54,424 bases of DNA, from positions 1 through 54,424 of the forward strand of contig CALXOF010000015.1 of the NCBI GenBank assembly GCA_944389945.1. Direction: 5' to 3'. The position numbers and the translations under genes were made by a program. This document shows positions 1 through 7,786 of this stretch, one piece after another (positions within the stretch are counted from its first letter, which is position 1; every line of letters starts with the position of its first letter). The notes below the pieces were generated by a model, which was given only the letters and a program-made list of their open reading frames with translations, did no database searches and was not told the origin of the DNA. Origin of the DNA: an uncultured Kiritimatiellota bacterium (lineage in GTDB: Bacteria > Verrucomicrobiota > Kiritimatiellia > RFP12 > DVOR01).

Positions 1-67
1 CACCTCTCACATCTTCCAATGTTACCTCATCTCAAAAATTTTCGTCTTCCACAAAAAATATAGTTGA

Positions 68-104
68 CTTAAGGGTCTGCGAGGGGCCTTTCGGCCCCTC
101 TCCT
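68..104 (+). repeat. Fragment of the 23-bp-phased palindromic element (copy 0)
   Basis: It matches the right-hand end of the element at 28670-28797: CTTAAGGGTC followed by a GC-rich hairpin, GAGGGGCC (81-88), loop TTTC, GGCCCCTC (93-100). In the copy near 28.8 kb the same place has GAGCCC-TTTT-GGGCTC, so the stem sequence differs while the pairing is kept. The three other palindromic units are missing. Confidence 0.6.
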
Positions 105-142
105 GAAACGCTTTGCCTCCATCCATTCCCTTCGTGCCTAGC

Positions 143-213
143 ACAACGCAGGGAAACGCAGATTCCGCAGATTTATGCAGATTTTTGGCGTGCTTGCGCA
201 CGCCGTCCACGTA
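143..213 (+). repeat. Module A repeat (GCAGATT repeat)
   Basis: Contains AAACGCAGATTCCGCAG followed by further GCAGATT steps and then a GGCGTGCTTGCGCACGCC hairpin. Similar copies lie at 13574-13640, 42288-42373, 43697-43755, 43818-43872 and, inverted, 46036-46108. Each has two or three GCAGATT steps followed by a short hairpin of variable sequence. Repeats of this general look occur between genes in many unrelated bacteria; their function is unknown to me. Confidence 0.7.
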
Positions 214-377
214 AGCCTCTCTTCACGGAAGACTTCCTCGTACAGTATTGGAGGGAAGGTTTGGCGTAATTTTCAGTGATTCTTTCTAATGCTATTGCGC
301 TATTGTTACACTTTTCGCAAAATCTATTGCGTTAAGGGGGTGGCTGGAGGGCTTGGTACTCTTGGGCTTGAGAGGGG

Positions 378-1265
378 TTAGGCTTGTTTGGTGCGGCCGC
401 TGAAGAGGGAGATGAGGATGACCGCGCCTAGGATGAGCGCGATGCCGATGCAGAGACGCGTTGTGAGCGCCTCGCCCAAGAAGGCCACCCCCAGCACCAC
501 CGCCGTCAAGGGTTCCAATGCGCCCATGACGGCCGTCGGCGTGGAGCCCACCAGGCGCACCGCCATCGCCATCAGCACCAACGAGAGCACCGTCGGAACC
601 ACCGCCAGCATCAGCGCCCACAGGACGTGGCCCGGCGTGGAGAGCGCCTGCGGCAGGGGTTGGCCCACAAACCATTCGTGCACCAAGACAAAGGGCAGGC
701 AGCAGAGCATCACAGAGAAGGTCACCTTCGCCGCCGACATCCGCAAGGCCGCGCGGTTCAACACAATGATATAGAGCGCATAGGTGAGGGCCGACGTAAA
801 GACCAGGCCGACGCCCAGCGTGCTCACGCCGCCGCCGCCCATCTTGCAGAGCAGGGCAATGCCCCCGAGTGCCAAGGTCAGCGCTGCCAGCGTGGCCTTC
901 GTCAGCCGTTCGCCGAAGCAGAGGGCCATGATGACCGCCACCATCAGCGGATAGACGAAGAGCAACGTGCAGGCCAGCCCCGTGTCCATCACGCAGAAGC
1001 TTTCGAAGAAGGTCAGCGACGAGACCGAGAAGAGGGCTCCCAGCCCCGCCAAGACGCCGAACTCTCGCCAACCTATGCGGAAACTTTCCCGTCGCGCCGC
1101 CACCCAGATGCCCAGCAGCAACACCGCGAAGCCATAGCGATAGAAGAGGGCGGAATCCGGCGTGAACCCGCGCGCATAGAGCGCCCGCGCGCCGAGCGGG
1201 TTCATCCCATAACAAACCGCCGCGGCGATGCCGCAAGCAATGCCTTGAACGTGCTTCCCAAACAT
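378..1265 (-). CDS. EamA/DMT-family transporter
   Basis: A 295-residue inner-membrane protein with about ten hydrophobic segments in two homologous halves, the usual layout of the EamA (drug/metabolite transporter) family. The first half begins GIACGIAAAVCYGMNPLG and the second around FTSALTYALYIIVL; the last segment before the basic tail is LCIGIALILGAVILISLF. Substrate cannot be read from sequence; relatives export amino acids, nucleotides or small drugs. The ATG at 1265 is preceded by AAGGA at a suitable distance. It stands alone, with no gene close enough to form an operon. Confidence 0.85.
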   Translation of the reverse strand: MFGKHVQGIACGIAAAVCYGMNPLGARALYARGFTPDSALFYRYGFAVLLLGIWVAARRESFRIGWREFGVLAGLGALFSVSSLTFFESFCVMDTGLACTLLFVYPLMVAVIMALCFGERLTKATLAALTLALGGIALLCKMGGGGVSTLGVGLVFTSALTYALYIIVLNRAALRMSAAKVTFSVMLCCLPFVLVHEWFVGQPLPQALSTPGHVLWALMLAVVPTVLSLVLMAMAVRLVGSTPTAVMGALEPLTAVVLGVAFLGEALTTRLCIGIALILGAVILISLFSGRTKQA

Positions 1266-1320
1266 TCCGGGTTCCTTCTCAAAAATGGCCCGAAAGTCTA
1301 TCAGAACCCCGAAAGGCGGT

Positions 1321-1400
1321 CAAGGGGCGGCTACGCCGCCCCGGAGAACGGAGAACAGAGAACGGAACGCCCCTGCGGGGCGACGGGCGAGCCGTTCCCA
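1321..1400 (+). repeat. Module C repeat (GGAGAACG repeat with GC hairpin)
   Basis: Starts with the hairpin GGGGCGGC-TAC-GCCGCCCC, then runs of GGAGAACGGAGAACAGAG, then a second small hairpin (CGCCCCTGCGGGGCG). Related copies are at about 5433-5480, 23004-23072, 35771-35835, 42417-42511, 43878-43925, 45838-45905 and 49432-49512. The hairpin loop differs from copy to copy (TAC, GAA, GCAA, AGC). Confidence 0.7.
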
Positions 1401-1423
1401 AATTCTTTTTGAGCGACCTTCAG

Positions 1424-1525
1424 GGGCGCGATAGCGTGGAAATCCCAAGGGCGGCGCGACCAACGGGAGCGATGGAGCCCGTCGGGTTTCCACGCAAGAC
1501 CGTCTTTGCGGTAAAACTCACAGGC
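1424..1525 (+). repeat. Module D repeat, copy 1
   Basis: About 95 bp nearly identical to 49516-49612 and, inverted, to 22841-22935. It contains an internal inverted repeat: GCGTGGAAATCCC at 1434-1446 pairs with GGGTTTCCACGC at 1484-1495, so the unit can form a long hairpin. It ends in a tail, ACCGTCTTTGCGGTAAAACT, found on its own at about 5480-5510 and 12030-12055. With module C next to it, it fills the gap between the EamA and CsoR genes. Confidence 0.75.
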
Positions 1526-1583
1526 AGAAAACCAAAGGGCAGGCCGAGGGGGCCTGCCCTTTACGCGAAATGCCGGGGGAGAA

Positions 1584-1874
1584 TCAGTCTTCCAGACGGC
1601 AGAAGTAATCAACGGCCTTGGCCTCGCGACGAATGATCAGCTCGGCATCATTCTTCTCGACGCCCTCGCGCGCGCACTCCTTCAGGTGGTTGACCAAGAG
1701 GAGCTGCCCCACGCGGTGGAGCGCGCTCTTGGCGGCGCTGACCTGGAGAATGATGTCCGCGCAAGCGGCCTTGCGGTCAATCATGCGGCTGATGCCGTTG
1801 CATTGACCGATGATTTTGTTGAGACGACGATGAATCGCCTCAAGATCCAAATCGGTAGACTCTTCCTTCATCAT
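1584..1874 (-). CDS. CsoR/FrmR-family metal-sensing repressor
   Basis: A 96-residue, all-helical DUF156 protein. The metal-binding set is visible as Cys38 (RKAACADI), His63 and Cys67 (NHLKEC); the spacings of 25 and 4 match the Cys-His-Cys copper(I) site of CsoR rather than the nickel/cobalt (RcnR) or formaldehyde (FrmR) sets. Such proteins bind DNA as tetramers and let go when copper binds. The start at 1874 is chosen because AAAAGG lies upstream and the longer reading frame would cover the leader. No copper-export gene is adjacent, so targets other than itself must be elsewhere. Copper specificity is inferred from residues only. Confidence 0.85.
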   Translation of the reverse strand: MMKEESTDLDLEAIHRRLNKIIGQCNGISRMIDRKAACADIILQVSAAKSALHRVGQLLLVNHLKECAREGVEKNDAELIIRREAKAVDYFCRLED

Positions 1875-1907
1875 GTTCTTGTGCCTTTTCTGTTTGTTTT
1901 TAGGTTT

Positions 1908-1926
1908 CACCGGGTACACCCCGGTG
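1908..1926. promoter_or_regulatory. Candidate CsoR operator (inverted repeat)
   Basis: A perfect 7-bp inverted repeat, CACCGGG-TACAC-CCCGGTG, lies in the 5' leader of the CsoR gene, between its likely -10 box and its start codon. CsoR-type operators are GC-rich inverted repeats, so autoregulation is a reasonable guess. Binding is not shown by sequence alone. Confidence 0.5.
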
Positions 1927-1943
1927 CCCAACCAATTACCTTT

Positions 1944-1949
1944 ATTGTA
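1944..1949 (-). promoter_or_regulatory. -10 box of the CsoR gene
   Basis: TACAAT read on the minus strand about 70 nt before the start codon; the leader between them carries the candidate operator. No clear -35 box. Confidence 0.45.
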
Positions 1950-2011
1950 CTATAGGTAGGCGCATGGAGGCAATACTTTTTTTGCCTCAAAGACGCTGCT
2001 TGCAAAAGGAT

Positions 2012-2043
2012 GCGGCCCCCAAAAACAGGGGGCCGCCCTTGTG
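2012..2043 (-). terminator. Terminator of the pseudopilin gene
   Basis: GCGGCCCCC (2012-2020) and GGGGGCCGC (2028-2036) form a 9-bp perfect stem, just downstream of the pseudopilin stop. The T-stretch on the minus strand is weak (ATCCTTTTGC), so efficiency is uncertain. Confidence 0.6.
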
Positions 2044-2060
2044 CGAGGTCTCGTCAATCC

Positions 2061-2801
2061 TTAGTTGTCAAGGAACGCGAAGGTGTCGTCGCGTTGCTTG
2101 ATGTCGGAGAGCTTGCCGGAACCCAAGCCGGAGACCAGGTCGCGCATGATGACGGAGCCGCCATCGAAGTCCTTGCAGGAGCCGTCCTTGTAGACCACGA
2201 CGCAACCATCCTGGCCGAAGGGCTCATCGGTCGTCAGCAGGGTGGAGTAGTCGGCGGAGACGTCGTCGCCGGCGGTGTTGATGAGGTTGGTGCAGTTGAA
2301 GTTGCGGGAGATCAGGACGGGGGTGTTGCCGGGGGCCTGACGGACGTTCTTGGCGATGATCCACGCGCAGTTTTCTTCGTTGATGGTGGTGCCGGTGGCT
2401 TCGACATAACCATCCGCGACCAAGTCAGAAGGCTCGATTTCCTTCAAGACTTTTTTCTTCTCGCGATCCTGGGCATTGGTCTGGGCCATGTAGAGCGCTT
2501 CCGTGAAGTAAGCTTCGGTGGTGGAGAAGGCCTGGTACATATTCGGGCCGTTGGAGGGCTTGGTGCCGGAATAGCGGCCAGCTTCGTCGGAGGGCCAGGC
2601 ATAACCACGGAAGGCGCCTTGCGAATCCGCGGTGATGATGGCTTGGACGATTTGGCGACCGGTCTGGGCCATGCCGGAACGGCGGGCGGAGGCCAACGCA
2701 CCGGTGATGGGGCCGAAGAGGGCGCCGGCCAGGATACCGATAATCACGATGACGACGAGCAACTCGATCAGCGTGAAGCCTTGTTTACGGGTGACTTTCA
2801 T
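2061..2801 (-). CDS. Type II secretion/type IV-like pseudopilin
   Basis: A 246-residue protein with a textbook prepilin leader: short basic MKVTRKQG, then FTLIELLVVIVIIGILAG, so prepilin peptidase should cut after Gly8 and methylate Phe. The hydrophobic helix covers roughly residues 9-30; the rest is a soluble domain with several cysteines (NCTNL, DGCVVVY, GSCKDF) but no motif I can name. Large numbers of such orphan pseudopilins are typical of PVC-group bacteria. The start has AAAGGAG at good spacing, and a TGCTAAGAT extended -10 lies about 55 nt upstream. No other secretion gene is adjacent. Confidence 0.85.
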   Translation of the reverse strand: MKVTRKQGFTLIELLVVIVIIGILAGALFGPITGALASARRSGMAQTGRQIVQAIITADSQGAFRGYAWPSDEAGRYSGTKPSNGPNMYQAFSTTEAYFTEALYMAQTNAQDREKKKVLKEIEPSDLVADGYVEATGTTINEENCAWIIAKNVRQAPGNTPVLISRNFNCTNLINTAGDDVSADYSTLLTTDEPFGQDGCVVVYKDGSCKDFDGGSVIMRDLVSGLGSGKLSDIKQRDDTFAFLDN

Positions 2802-2855
2802 GTCAGTACTCCTTTTTTCAAATGGTTCGGGCCGAACTGCCCTCGCACATCATGA

Positions 2856-2861
2856 ATCTTA
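2856..2861 (-). promoter_or_regulatory. -10 box of the pseudopilin gene
   Basis: Extended -10 TGCTAAGAT on the minus strand. It is followed by a leader of about 50 nt with a strong AAAGGAG ribosome site. Confidence 0.5.
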
Positions 2862-2938
2862 GCAAAGCCCGGGCCCTTCGGTCAAGGGCGTTTTCGGCGA
2901 AAGGGTAAGAAAGATGAAAAGGGCGGGTCTTGTATACT

Positions 2939-5401
2939 TCAAAGATAGCGGCCGGTGAGGGAGGCGGGGTTGGCGCGGATCTGCTCGGGGGTGCCGGCGG
3001 CCACGAGGCGGCCGCCCTGCTCGCCGCCGCCGGGGCCGAGGTCGAGGACGTAGTCGGCGTTGCGGATGAGGTCGAGGTCGTGCTCGATGACGACGAGGGT
3101 GGCGCCGCGGTCGAGGAGAGCCTGGAAGACGTTGAGGAGGGTGCGGACGTCGAGGGGATGGAGGCCGATGGTGGGCTCGTCAAAGACGAAGAGGGCGTCG
3201 GCCTGGGGGCGGCCCATCTCTTCGGCGAGTTTGAGGCGCTGGGCCTCGCCGCCGGAGAGGTTGGGGGTGGCCTCGCCGAGGGTGAGGTAGCCGAGGCCGA
3301 GGTCGCGGAGGGTCTCGAGGCGTTGGCGGAGGGGCTTGATGGCGCTGAGGGCACCGAGGGCGGTCTCGACATCCATGGCCATGAGTTGGGGGAGGGTGTG
3401 GCCGTGGAGGTGGGCCTGGTCGGCGGCGGGGGCGTAGCGGGAGCCGCGGCAGGTGGGACAGGGGATGTCGACATCGGGGAGGAATTGGACGTCGAGGGAG
3501 ATTTGGCCGGTGCCGTCGCAGGTGGGGCAGCGGAGGGATCCGGTGTTGTAGGAGAAGTCGCCGGCCTTGAGGTGGGCGGCCTTGGCCTCGGGGGTCTGGG
3601 CGAAACGCTTGCGGAGGTCGTCGTGGAGGTTGGCGTAGGTGGCGAGGGTGGAGCGGACGTTGAGGCCGATGGGGGTGGCGTCGATGAGCTTGGCCTGGGT
3701 GATGCCGGGGGCGTCGAGGGCGCGGACGTGCAGGGGGAGGGGGCGGCCGGCGAGGGCGGACTGGAGAGCGGGGACGAGGCTTTCGAGGATGAGGGTGGTC
3801 TTGCCGGAGCCAGAGACGCCGGTGACGGCGGTAAGGCGGCCCTTGGGGATGGTGACGTCGAGGGGCTTGACAGTGTGGAGGGGGCCGGTTTGGAGGCGGA
3901 TGGCGCCCTGGTCGAAGACGTGGTCGGGGGTTGGGCGGGGGCGCTTGGCGACGGCGTCGTCGCCGAGGATGAAGGGGCCGATGCGGCTGGCGGGGTCGGC
4001 GGCGGCTTGGCGGAGGGGGCCCTGGGCGATGACGGTGCCGCCGTTGGCACCCGCGCCGGGGCCGAGCTCGATGAGCCAATCGGCCTGGCGGAGGATCTGG
4101 GCGTCGTGGTCGACGAGGACGACAGAGTTGCCGTCGGCCACGAGGTCGCGCATGACGCCGGTGAGGCCATCGATGTTGGCGGGGTGGAGGCCGATGGAGG
4201 GCTCGTCGAGGACGTAGAGGACGCCGGTGGTGCGGTTGCGGACGGCGCGGGCGAGTTGCATGCGCTGGCGTTCGCCGGTGGAGAGGGTGGCGGCGGCGCG
4301 GTCGGGCGCAAGGTAGCCCAGGCCGAGGTCGAGGAGGCGGCGGGCGGCGCCGCGGAAGGCCTCGCAGATGCGCGCGGCCATGGGGCGCATGGGCGGCGGC
4401 AGGGTGTCGGGCACGGCGTCGACCCACGCGCAGAGGTCGGTGAGGGGGAGGGTGCAGACCTCGGCAAGGTTTTTGCCGGCGATGCGCGGGGCGCGGGCGG
4501 CGGGGGAGAGGCGCGTGCCGCCGCAGTCGGGGCAGGACTCGACCTTGAGGAAGCGCTCGACGCGCTTCATGCCCGATTCGTCCTTGACCTTGGCGAGGGC
4601 GTTCTCGACGGTGCGGACGGCGGAGAAGTAGGTGAAGTCGAGCTCGGCGAAGTCGTTGCCCTTCTTGGAGCGGTAGAGGATGTGCTTCTTCTCGGCGGGG
4701 CCGTCGTAGACGATGGCCTTTTCCTCGGGGGTGAGGTCGCGGAAGGGGACGTCGGTGCGCACGCCCATGGCGCGGCAGACATCGGTCATCAGCGACCACA
4801 TGAGGGAGTTCCAGGGGGCGACGGCGCCTTGGTCGATGTTGAGGCTCTCGTCGGGGACGAGGGCGGCGCGGTCGACCGTGCGGATTTGGCCGGTGCCTTG
4901 GCAGCGGGGGCAGGCACCGCCGCCGTTGAAGGCGAGGTCCTCGGCGCCCGGCGGCTGGAAGGTGACACCGCACGTGGGGCAGACGAGCGGGCGCTCGGCG
5001 GCGACATCCAGCGAGGGGGGCACAGCGTGGCCGTTGGGGCAACGGTGCTCGGCCAGGCGCGAGAACATCAGGCGCAGGCTGTTGAGCAGTTCCGTGCCGG
5101 TGCCGAAGGTGGAGCGGATGCCCGGGATGCCGGGGCGTTGGCGCAGGGCCAGCGCGGCGGGGACGTGGAGCGCCTCGTCGACTTCGGCGCGGGTGGCCTG
5201 GGTCAGGCGCCGCCGGGTGTAGGTGGAGAGGGCCTCGAGGTAACGCCGCGACCCCTCCGCGTAGAGAACGCCAAGGGCAAGCGAACTCTTGCCGCTGCCG
5301 GAGACCCCCGCCACGGCGACAATCTTCCCCAACGGCACCGAGACATCGACATTCTTGAGGTTGTGAACGCGTGCCCCGCGGATTTCCATCGTCTCGACCA
5401 T
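2939..5401 (-). CDS. UvrA-like excinuclease ABC paralogue (short form)
   Basis: An 820-residue DNA-binding ABC ATPase of the UvrA family. Both halves are intact: Walker A GVSGSGKSS near residue 35 and GVSGSGKTT in the second half, ABC signatures LSTGERQRMQLA and LSGGEAQRLKLA, Walker B LDEPSIGLHP and FDEPTIGLHP, and zinc-finger cysteines (CPTC...CPRC, CPTC...CPTC). It is about 120 residues shorter than housekeeping UvrA, mostly because the stretch after RSTFGTGTELLNSLRLMFSRL that normally holds the UvrB-binding domain is cut down. This fits the UvrA2-like group linked to drug or DNA-damage tolerance rather than the main repair enzyme. Start has AAAGGAG; promoter TGCTACAAT upstream. Confidence 0.85.
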   Translation of the reverse strand: MVETMEIRGARVHNLKNVDVSVPLGKIVAVAGVSGSGKSSLALGVLYAEGSRRYLEALSTYTRRRLTQATRAEVDEALHVPAALALRQRPGIPGIRSTFGTGTELLNSLRLMFSRLAEHRCPNGHAVPPSLDVAAERPLVCPTCGVTFQPPGAEDLAFNGGGACPRCQGTGQIRTVDRAALVPDESLNIDQGAVAPWNSLMWSLMTDVCRAMGVRTDVPFRDLTPEEKAIVYDGPAEKKHILYRSKKGNDFAELDFTYFSAVRTVENALAKVKDESGMKRVERFLKVESCPDCGGTRLSPAARAPRIAGKNLAEVCTLPLTDLCAWVDAVPDTLPPPMRPMAARICEAFRGAARRLLDLGLGYLAPDRAAATLSTGERQRMQLARAVRNRTTGVLYVLDEPSIGLHPANIDGLTGVMRDLVADGNSVVLVDHDAQILRQADWLIELGPGAGANGGTVIAQGPLRQAAADPASRIGPFILGDDAVAKRPRPTPDHVFDQGAIRLQTGPLHTVKPLDVTIPKGRLTAVTGVSGSGKTTLILESLVPALQSALAGRPLPLHVRALDAPGITQAKLIDATPIGLNVRSTLATYANLHDDLRKRFAQTPEAKAAHLKAGDFSYNTGSLRCPTCDGTGQISLDVQFLPDVDIPCPTCRGSRYAPAADQAHLHGHTLPQLMAMDVETALGALSAIKPLRQRLETLRDLGLGYLTLGEATPNLSGGEAQRLKLAEEMGRPQADALFVFDEPTIGLHPLDVRTLLNVFQALLDRGATLVVIEHDLDLIRNADYVLDLGPGGGEQGGRLVAAGTPEQIRANPASLTGRYL

Positions 5402-5420
5402 CTGTGCTCCTTTGCCGCTT

Positions 5421-5426
5421 ATTGTA
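5421..5426 (-). promoter_or_regulatory. -10 box of the UvrA-like gene
   Basis: Extended -10 TGCTACAAT on the minus strand, about 20 nt before the start codon, with the AAAGGAG site between. Confidence 0.55.
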
Positions 5427-5432
5427 GCATAG

Positions 5433-5512
5433 GAGGGGCGGCAGCGCCGCCCTGGCGAAGCGAACAGAGAACGGTTCTAGCCCGTCTTCGCGGAAAAACT
5501 TCCCTAGGATAC
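5433..5512 (+). repeat. Module C remnant plus module D tail
   Basis: A GGGGCGGC-AGC-GCCGCCC hairpin followed by GAACAGAGAACGG, then the module D tail (CCCGTCTTCGCGGAAAAACTT). It lies directly upstream of the promoter of the following hydrolase gene. Confidence 0.55.
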
Positions 5513-5514
5513 TA

Positions 5515-5545
5515 TTGACTTGGAGTGAGCTTCAGCGTGTATACT
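5515..5545 (+). promoter_or_regulatory. Promoter of the alpha/beta hydrolase gene
   Basis: TTGACT at 5515-5520 and TATACT at 5540-5545, with a 19-nt spacer that is slightly long. The ribosome site AAAGGAG precedes the ATG at 5576. Confidence 0.5.
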
Positions 5546-5575
5546 GTGGATATTCTTTATTGAAAGGAGTCCTCT

Positions 5576-6544
5576 ATGCTGTCGATGACCGAGAAGTGGG
5601 ACAAGACGTTCCCGAAGAGCGATAAGGTAGACCACCGCAAAGTCTCGTTCCTGAATCGGTTCGGGATTGAGCTGGCCGCGGACCTCTACACACCCAAAGG
5701 CGCCACCGGCCTCCTGCCCGCCGTGGCCGTGAGCGGTCCCTTCGGCGCTGTGAAGGAACAGGCATCCGGTCTTTACGCGCAGACCCTTGCCGAACGCGGC
5801 TTCCTGACCCTTGCCTTCGACCCCTCCTTCACCGGCGAGAGCGGCGGCCCTGCCCGCAACGTGGCCTCGCCCGACGTGAACACCGATGACTTCATGGCTG
5901 CGGTCGACTTCCTCGTCACCAACCCTGCCGTTGACCCCGAGCGTGTTGCCATTCTCGGCATCTGCGGCTGGGGCGGCCTGGCTCTCAATGCCGCCGCCCT
6001 CGACACCCGCGTCAAGGCCACCGTCGCCTGCACGATGTACGACATGAGCCGCGTCACCGCCAAGGGTTACTTCGACCAGGCCGATAGCGCCGATGCCCGC
6101 CAGGCCATGCGCGAGGCCCTTTGCGCCCAGCGCACCAAGGACTTCGCCAGCGGTGTTTCCGCCCGTGCCGGCGGCGTGGTCGACCCGCTTCCCGAGGACG
6201 CGCCTTGGTTCGTGAAGGATTACTACGCCTATTACAAGACCCCGCGCGGTTACCATCCCCGCTCGCTGAACTCCAACGAGGGCTGGAACGTCACCTCCAT
6301 CCTGTCCGTCCTCAACCAGCCCATCCTGACTTTTGTTGAGGAAATCCGCAACGCCGTCCTCATCGTCCATGGCGACAAGGCCCACTCCTGCTACTTCGGC
6401 AAGGACACCTTCAAGCGTCTGAAGGGCGACAACAAGGAGTTGCTCCTCATCCCCGGCGCTGTCCACACTGACCTTTACGACAATCTTGCCGTTATCCCCT
6501 TCGACAAGATTGAGGCCTTCCTCCGTAAGTACCTCGACTACTGA
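5576..6544 (+). CDS. Alpha/beta hydrolase with Cys nucleophile (YcjY/dienelactone-hydrolase-like)
   Basis: A 322-residue cytosolic alpha/beta hydrolase. The nucleophile elbow is GICGWGG, placing Cys where serine hydrolases have Ser, as in dienelactone hydrolase and the YcjY-type family. The early strand-turn VAVSGPFGAVKEQ, the acidic region VLIVHGDKAHS and a late His in PGAVHTDLYDN complete a plausible triad. The substrate is unknown. Expression looks strong: a recognisable promoter, AAAGGAGT ribosome site and a tight terminator right after the stop suggest a single-gene unit. It faces the patB gene across a shared terminator. Confidence 0.8.
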   Translation: MLSMTEKWDKTFPKSDKVDHRKVSFLNRFGIELAADLYTPKGATGLLPAVAVSGPFGAVKEQASGLYAQTLAERGFLTLAFDPSFTGESGGPARNVASPDVNTDDFMAAVDFLVTNPAVDPERVAILGICGWGGLALNAAALDTRVKATVACTMYDMSRVTAKGYFDQADSADARQAMREALCAQRTKDFASGVSARAGGVVDPLPEDAPWFVKDYYAYYKTPRGYHPRSLNSNEGWNVTSILSVLNQPILTFVEEIRNAVLIVHGDKAHSCYFGKDTFKRLKGDNKELLLIPGAVHTDLYDNLAVIPFDKIEAFLRKYLDY

Positions 6545-6563
6545 ACGTGCGCCTATTAAAGAC

Positions 6564-6595
6564 AAGCGGCGGCATGGAGATGCCGCCGCTTTTGT
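6564..6595. terminator. Terminator between hydrolase and patB
   Basis: AAGCGGCGGCAT (6564-6575), loop GGAG, ATGCCGCCGCTT (6580-6591) and a T-rich tail. The 12-bp perfect stem lies between convergent genes and could serve both strands. Confidence 0.85.
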
Positions 6596-6611
6596 TTGAT
6601 TCCTCTGTCGA

Positions 6612-7784
6612 TTAGCCCAGACGTTCGAGGGCGGCGGAGAGGCGTTCGAGGGCCTCGCGGAGGAGGTCGGTGTGAGTGGCGATGTTGATGCGGACCCAGC
6701 CGGGGGAGCCGAAGATGGCGCCATCGTGGAGGGCAACCTTGGCCTCGCGGAGGAAGAAGTCGCGGGGGCTTTCGCCGCCGAGTTTGGGCAACAGGGCGCG
6801 GCAGTCGAGGAAGCCGAGGTAGGTGGCCTCGAGTTTGCAGAGCGGCAGACCGTGCTTGTCGGCGAAGGTCTCGAGGAGGTCGCGGTTGCGGCGGAGGTAG
6901 GCCAACATGGCGAGGCGCCACGGCTCACCATGACGATAGGCGGCCTCGGCCCCGACCCACCCGAAGAGGTTGACCGCGGGGATGAGCTGGTCGTAGTTGC
7001 GAGTGAAGTGTTCGCGGAGCGTGGGGTCGGGGACGATGGCGAAGGCGCAGCCCAGGCCGGGGACGTTCCAGGTCTTGCTGGGGGCGACGAAGGCGATGAG
7101 GCGGCGGCGCTCGGCGTCGGAACGGGCCAGGGAGAGGAGCGGCAGGTAGGTGTTGGGCGCGTCGAGGACCAGGCCGCCGTGGATTTCGTCGGAGGCGACG
7201 AGGAGGTCGTTGGCGGCGGCGTAGTCGAGGATACGGGTGAGCTCGGCGCGCGTCCAGAGGTGGCCGAGGGGGTTTTGCGGGTTGCAGAGCATCCAACCGC
7301 CGGCGCCGCGCGCGTCGATGGACTCCAGATTTTCCGGGAGGGGCTCGCCGAATGGGCGGAGCGCCAGGCGGCGTTCGCGGACGTGCTGGAGCTGCGCGGC
7401 GGACATAAAGTGGTGGTAGACCGGCTCGTTGATGAAGACGTCGGAGCGGTCGGGCCGCATATCGCGGAGGAGGCGGCAGAAGAGGTTGAGCGAGGTGACA
7501 ACGCCGGGCTGCGGCACCACCCAGTCGGGGTCAATTTCCCAGCCGTAGAGGCGGCGGTGGTAATCGATCATCGCCTGGATGGCGGCCTGCGAGTCGCGGG
7601 CGTAGCCGTAGCACCCCTCTTTGGCGCGGTCGGTCAGGGCCTGGACAATCTCGTCGCAGGCGGGGAAGTCCATGTCCGCAATCCAGAGGGGGATGACGTC
7701 CGGTCCGAACTGGGTCCACTTGATGCTGTCGGAACGGTCGCGACCGAGGGGACGGTCGAAGTAGGCGTTGTCATAGACGCTCAT
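6612..7784 (-). CDS. MalY/PatB-type PLP enzyme (probable cystathionine beta-lyase)
   Basis: A 390-residue fold-type I pyridoxal-phosphate enzyme. It has the family N-terminus (DSIKWTQFGPDVIPLWIADMDF), the PNP-type loop WMLCNPQNPLG, the cofactor-binding SDEIHGGLV and the Schiff-base lysine in APSKTWNVPGL. Members cleave cystathionine or cysteine C-S bonds to pyruvate and ammonia, some doubling as aminotransferases or regulators (MalY). It starts two nucleotides after the speA stop and is surely co-transcribed with it. Why these two are linked is not obvious; both are amino-acid catabolic/biosynthetic enzymes. The exact substrate is inferred from family only. Confidence 0.85.
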   Translation of the reverse strand: MSVYDNAYFDRPLGRDRSDSIKWTQFGPDVIPLWIADMDFPACDEIVQALTDRAKEGCYGYARDSQAAIQAMIDYHRRLYGWEIDPDWVVPQPGVVTSLNLFCRLLRDMRPDRSDVFINEPVYHHFMSAAQLQHVRERRLALRPFGEPLPENLESIDARGAGGWMLCNPQNPLGHLWTRAELTRILDYAAANDLLVASDEIHGGLVLDAPNTYLPLLSLARSDAERRRLIAFVAPSKTWNVPGLGCAFAIVPDPTLREHFTRNYDQLIPAVNLFGWVGAEAAYRHGEPWRLAMLAYLRRNRDLLETFADKHGLPLCKLEATYLGFLDCRALLPKLGGESPRDFFLREAKVALHDGAIFGSPGWVRINIATHTDLLREALERLSAALERLG

Positions 7785-7786
7785 GG

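Larger units (their letters stand above)
1..377. other. Intergenic stretch at window start
   Basis: No gene is supported here. It holds a fragment of the 23-bp-phased palindromic element (68-104) and one copy of the module A repeat (143-213). The remainder, about 215-377, is the region downstream of the EamA transporter gene; no convincing terminator or promoter is visible. A short open frame at 22-210 is only a translation of the repeat. Confidence 0.6.

Noticed and set aside
2933..2938. TATACT on the plus strand at the end of the UvrA-like gene
   Set aside because: It would drive antisense transcription into the gene; no -35 box or TGN extension, so probably chance.
2930..5518. Long plus-strand open frame (862 codons) rich in Gly, Ala, Val and Glu
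   Set aside because: It is the antisense shadow of the UvrA-like gene, whose motifs are unmistakable; the low-complexity composition is typical of reading a GC-rich gene backwards.
5504..7534. Minus-strand open frame of 676 codons crossing two gene regions
   Set aside because: It overlaps patB in another frame and the alpha/beta hydrolase on the other strand; composition is Ser/Pro-rich shadow then Gly/Val-rich shadow.
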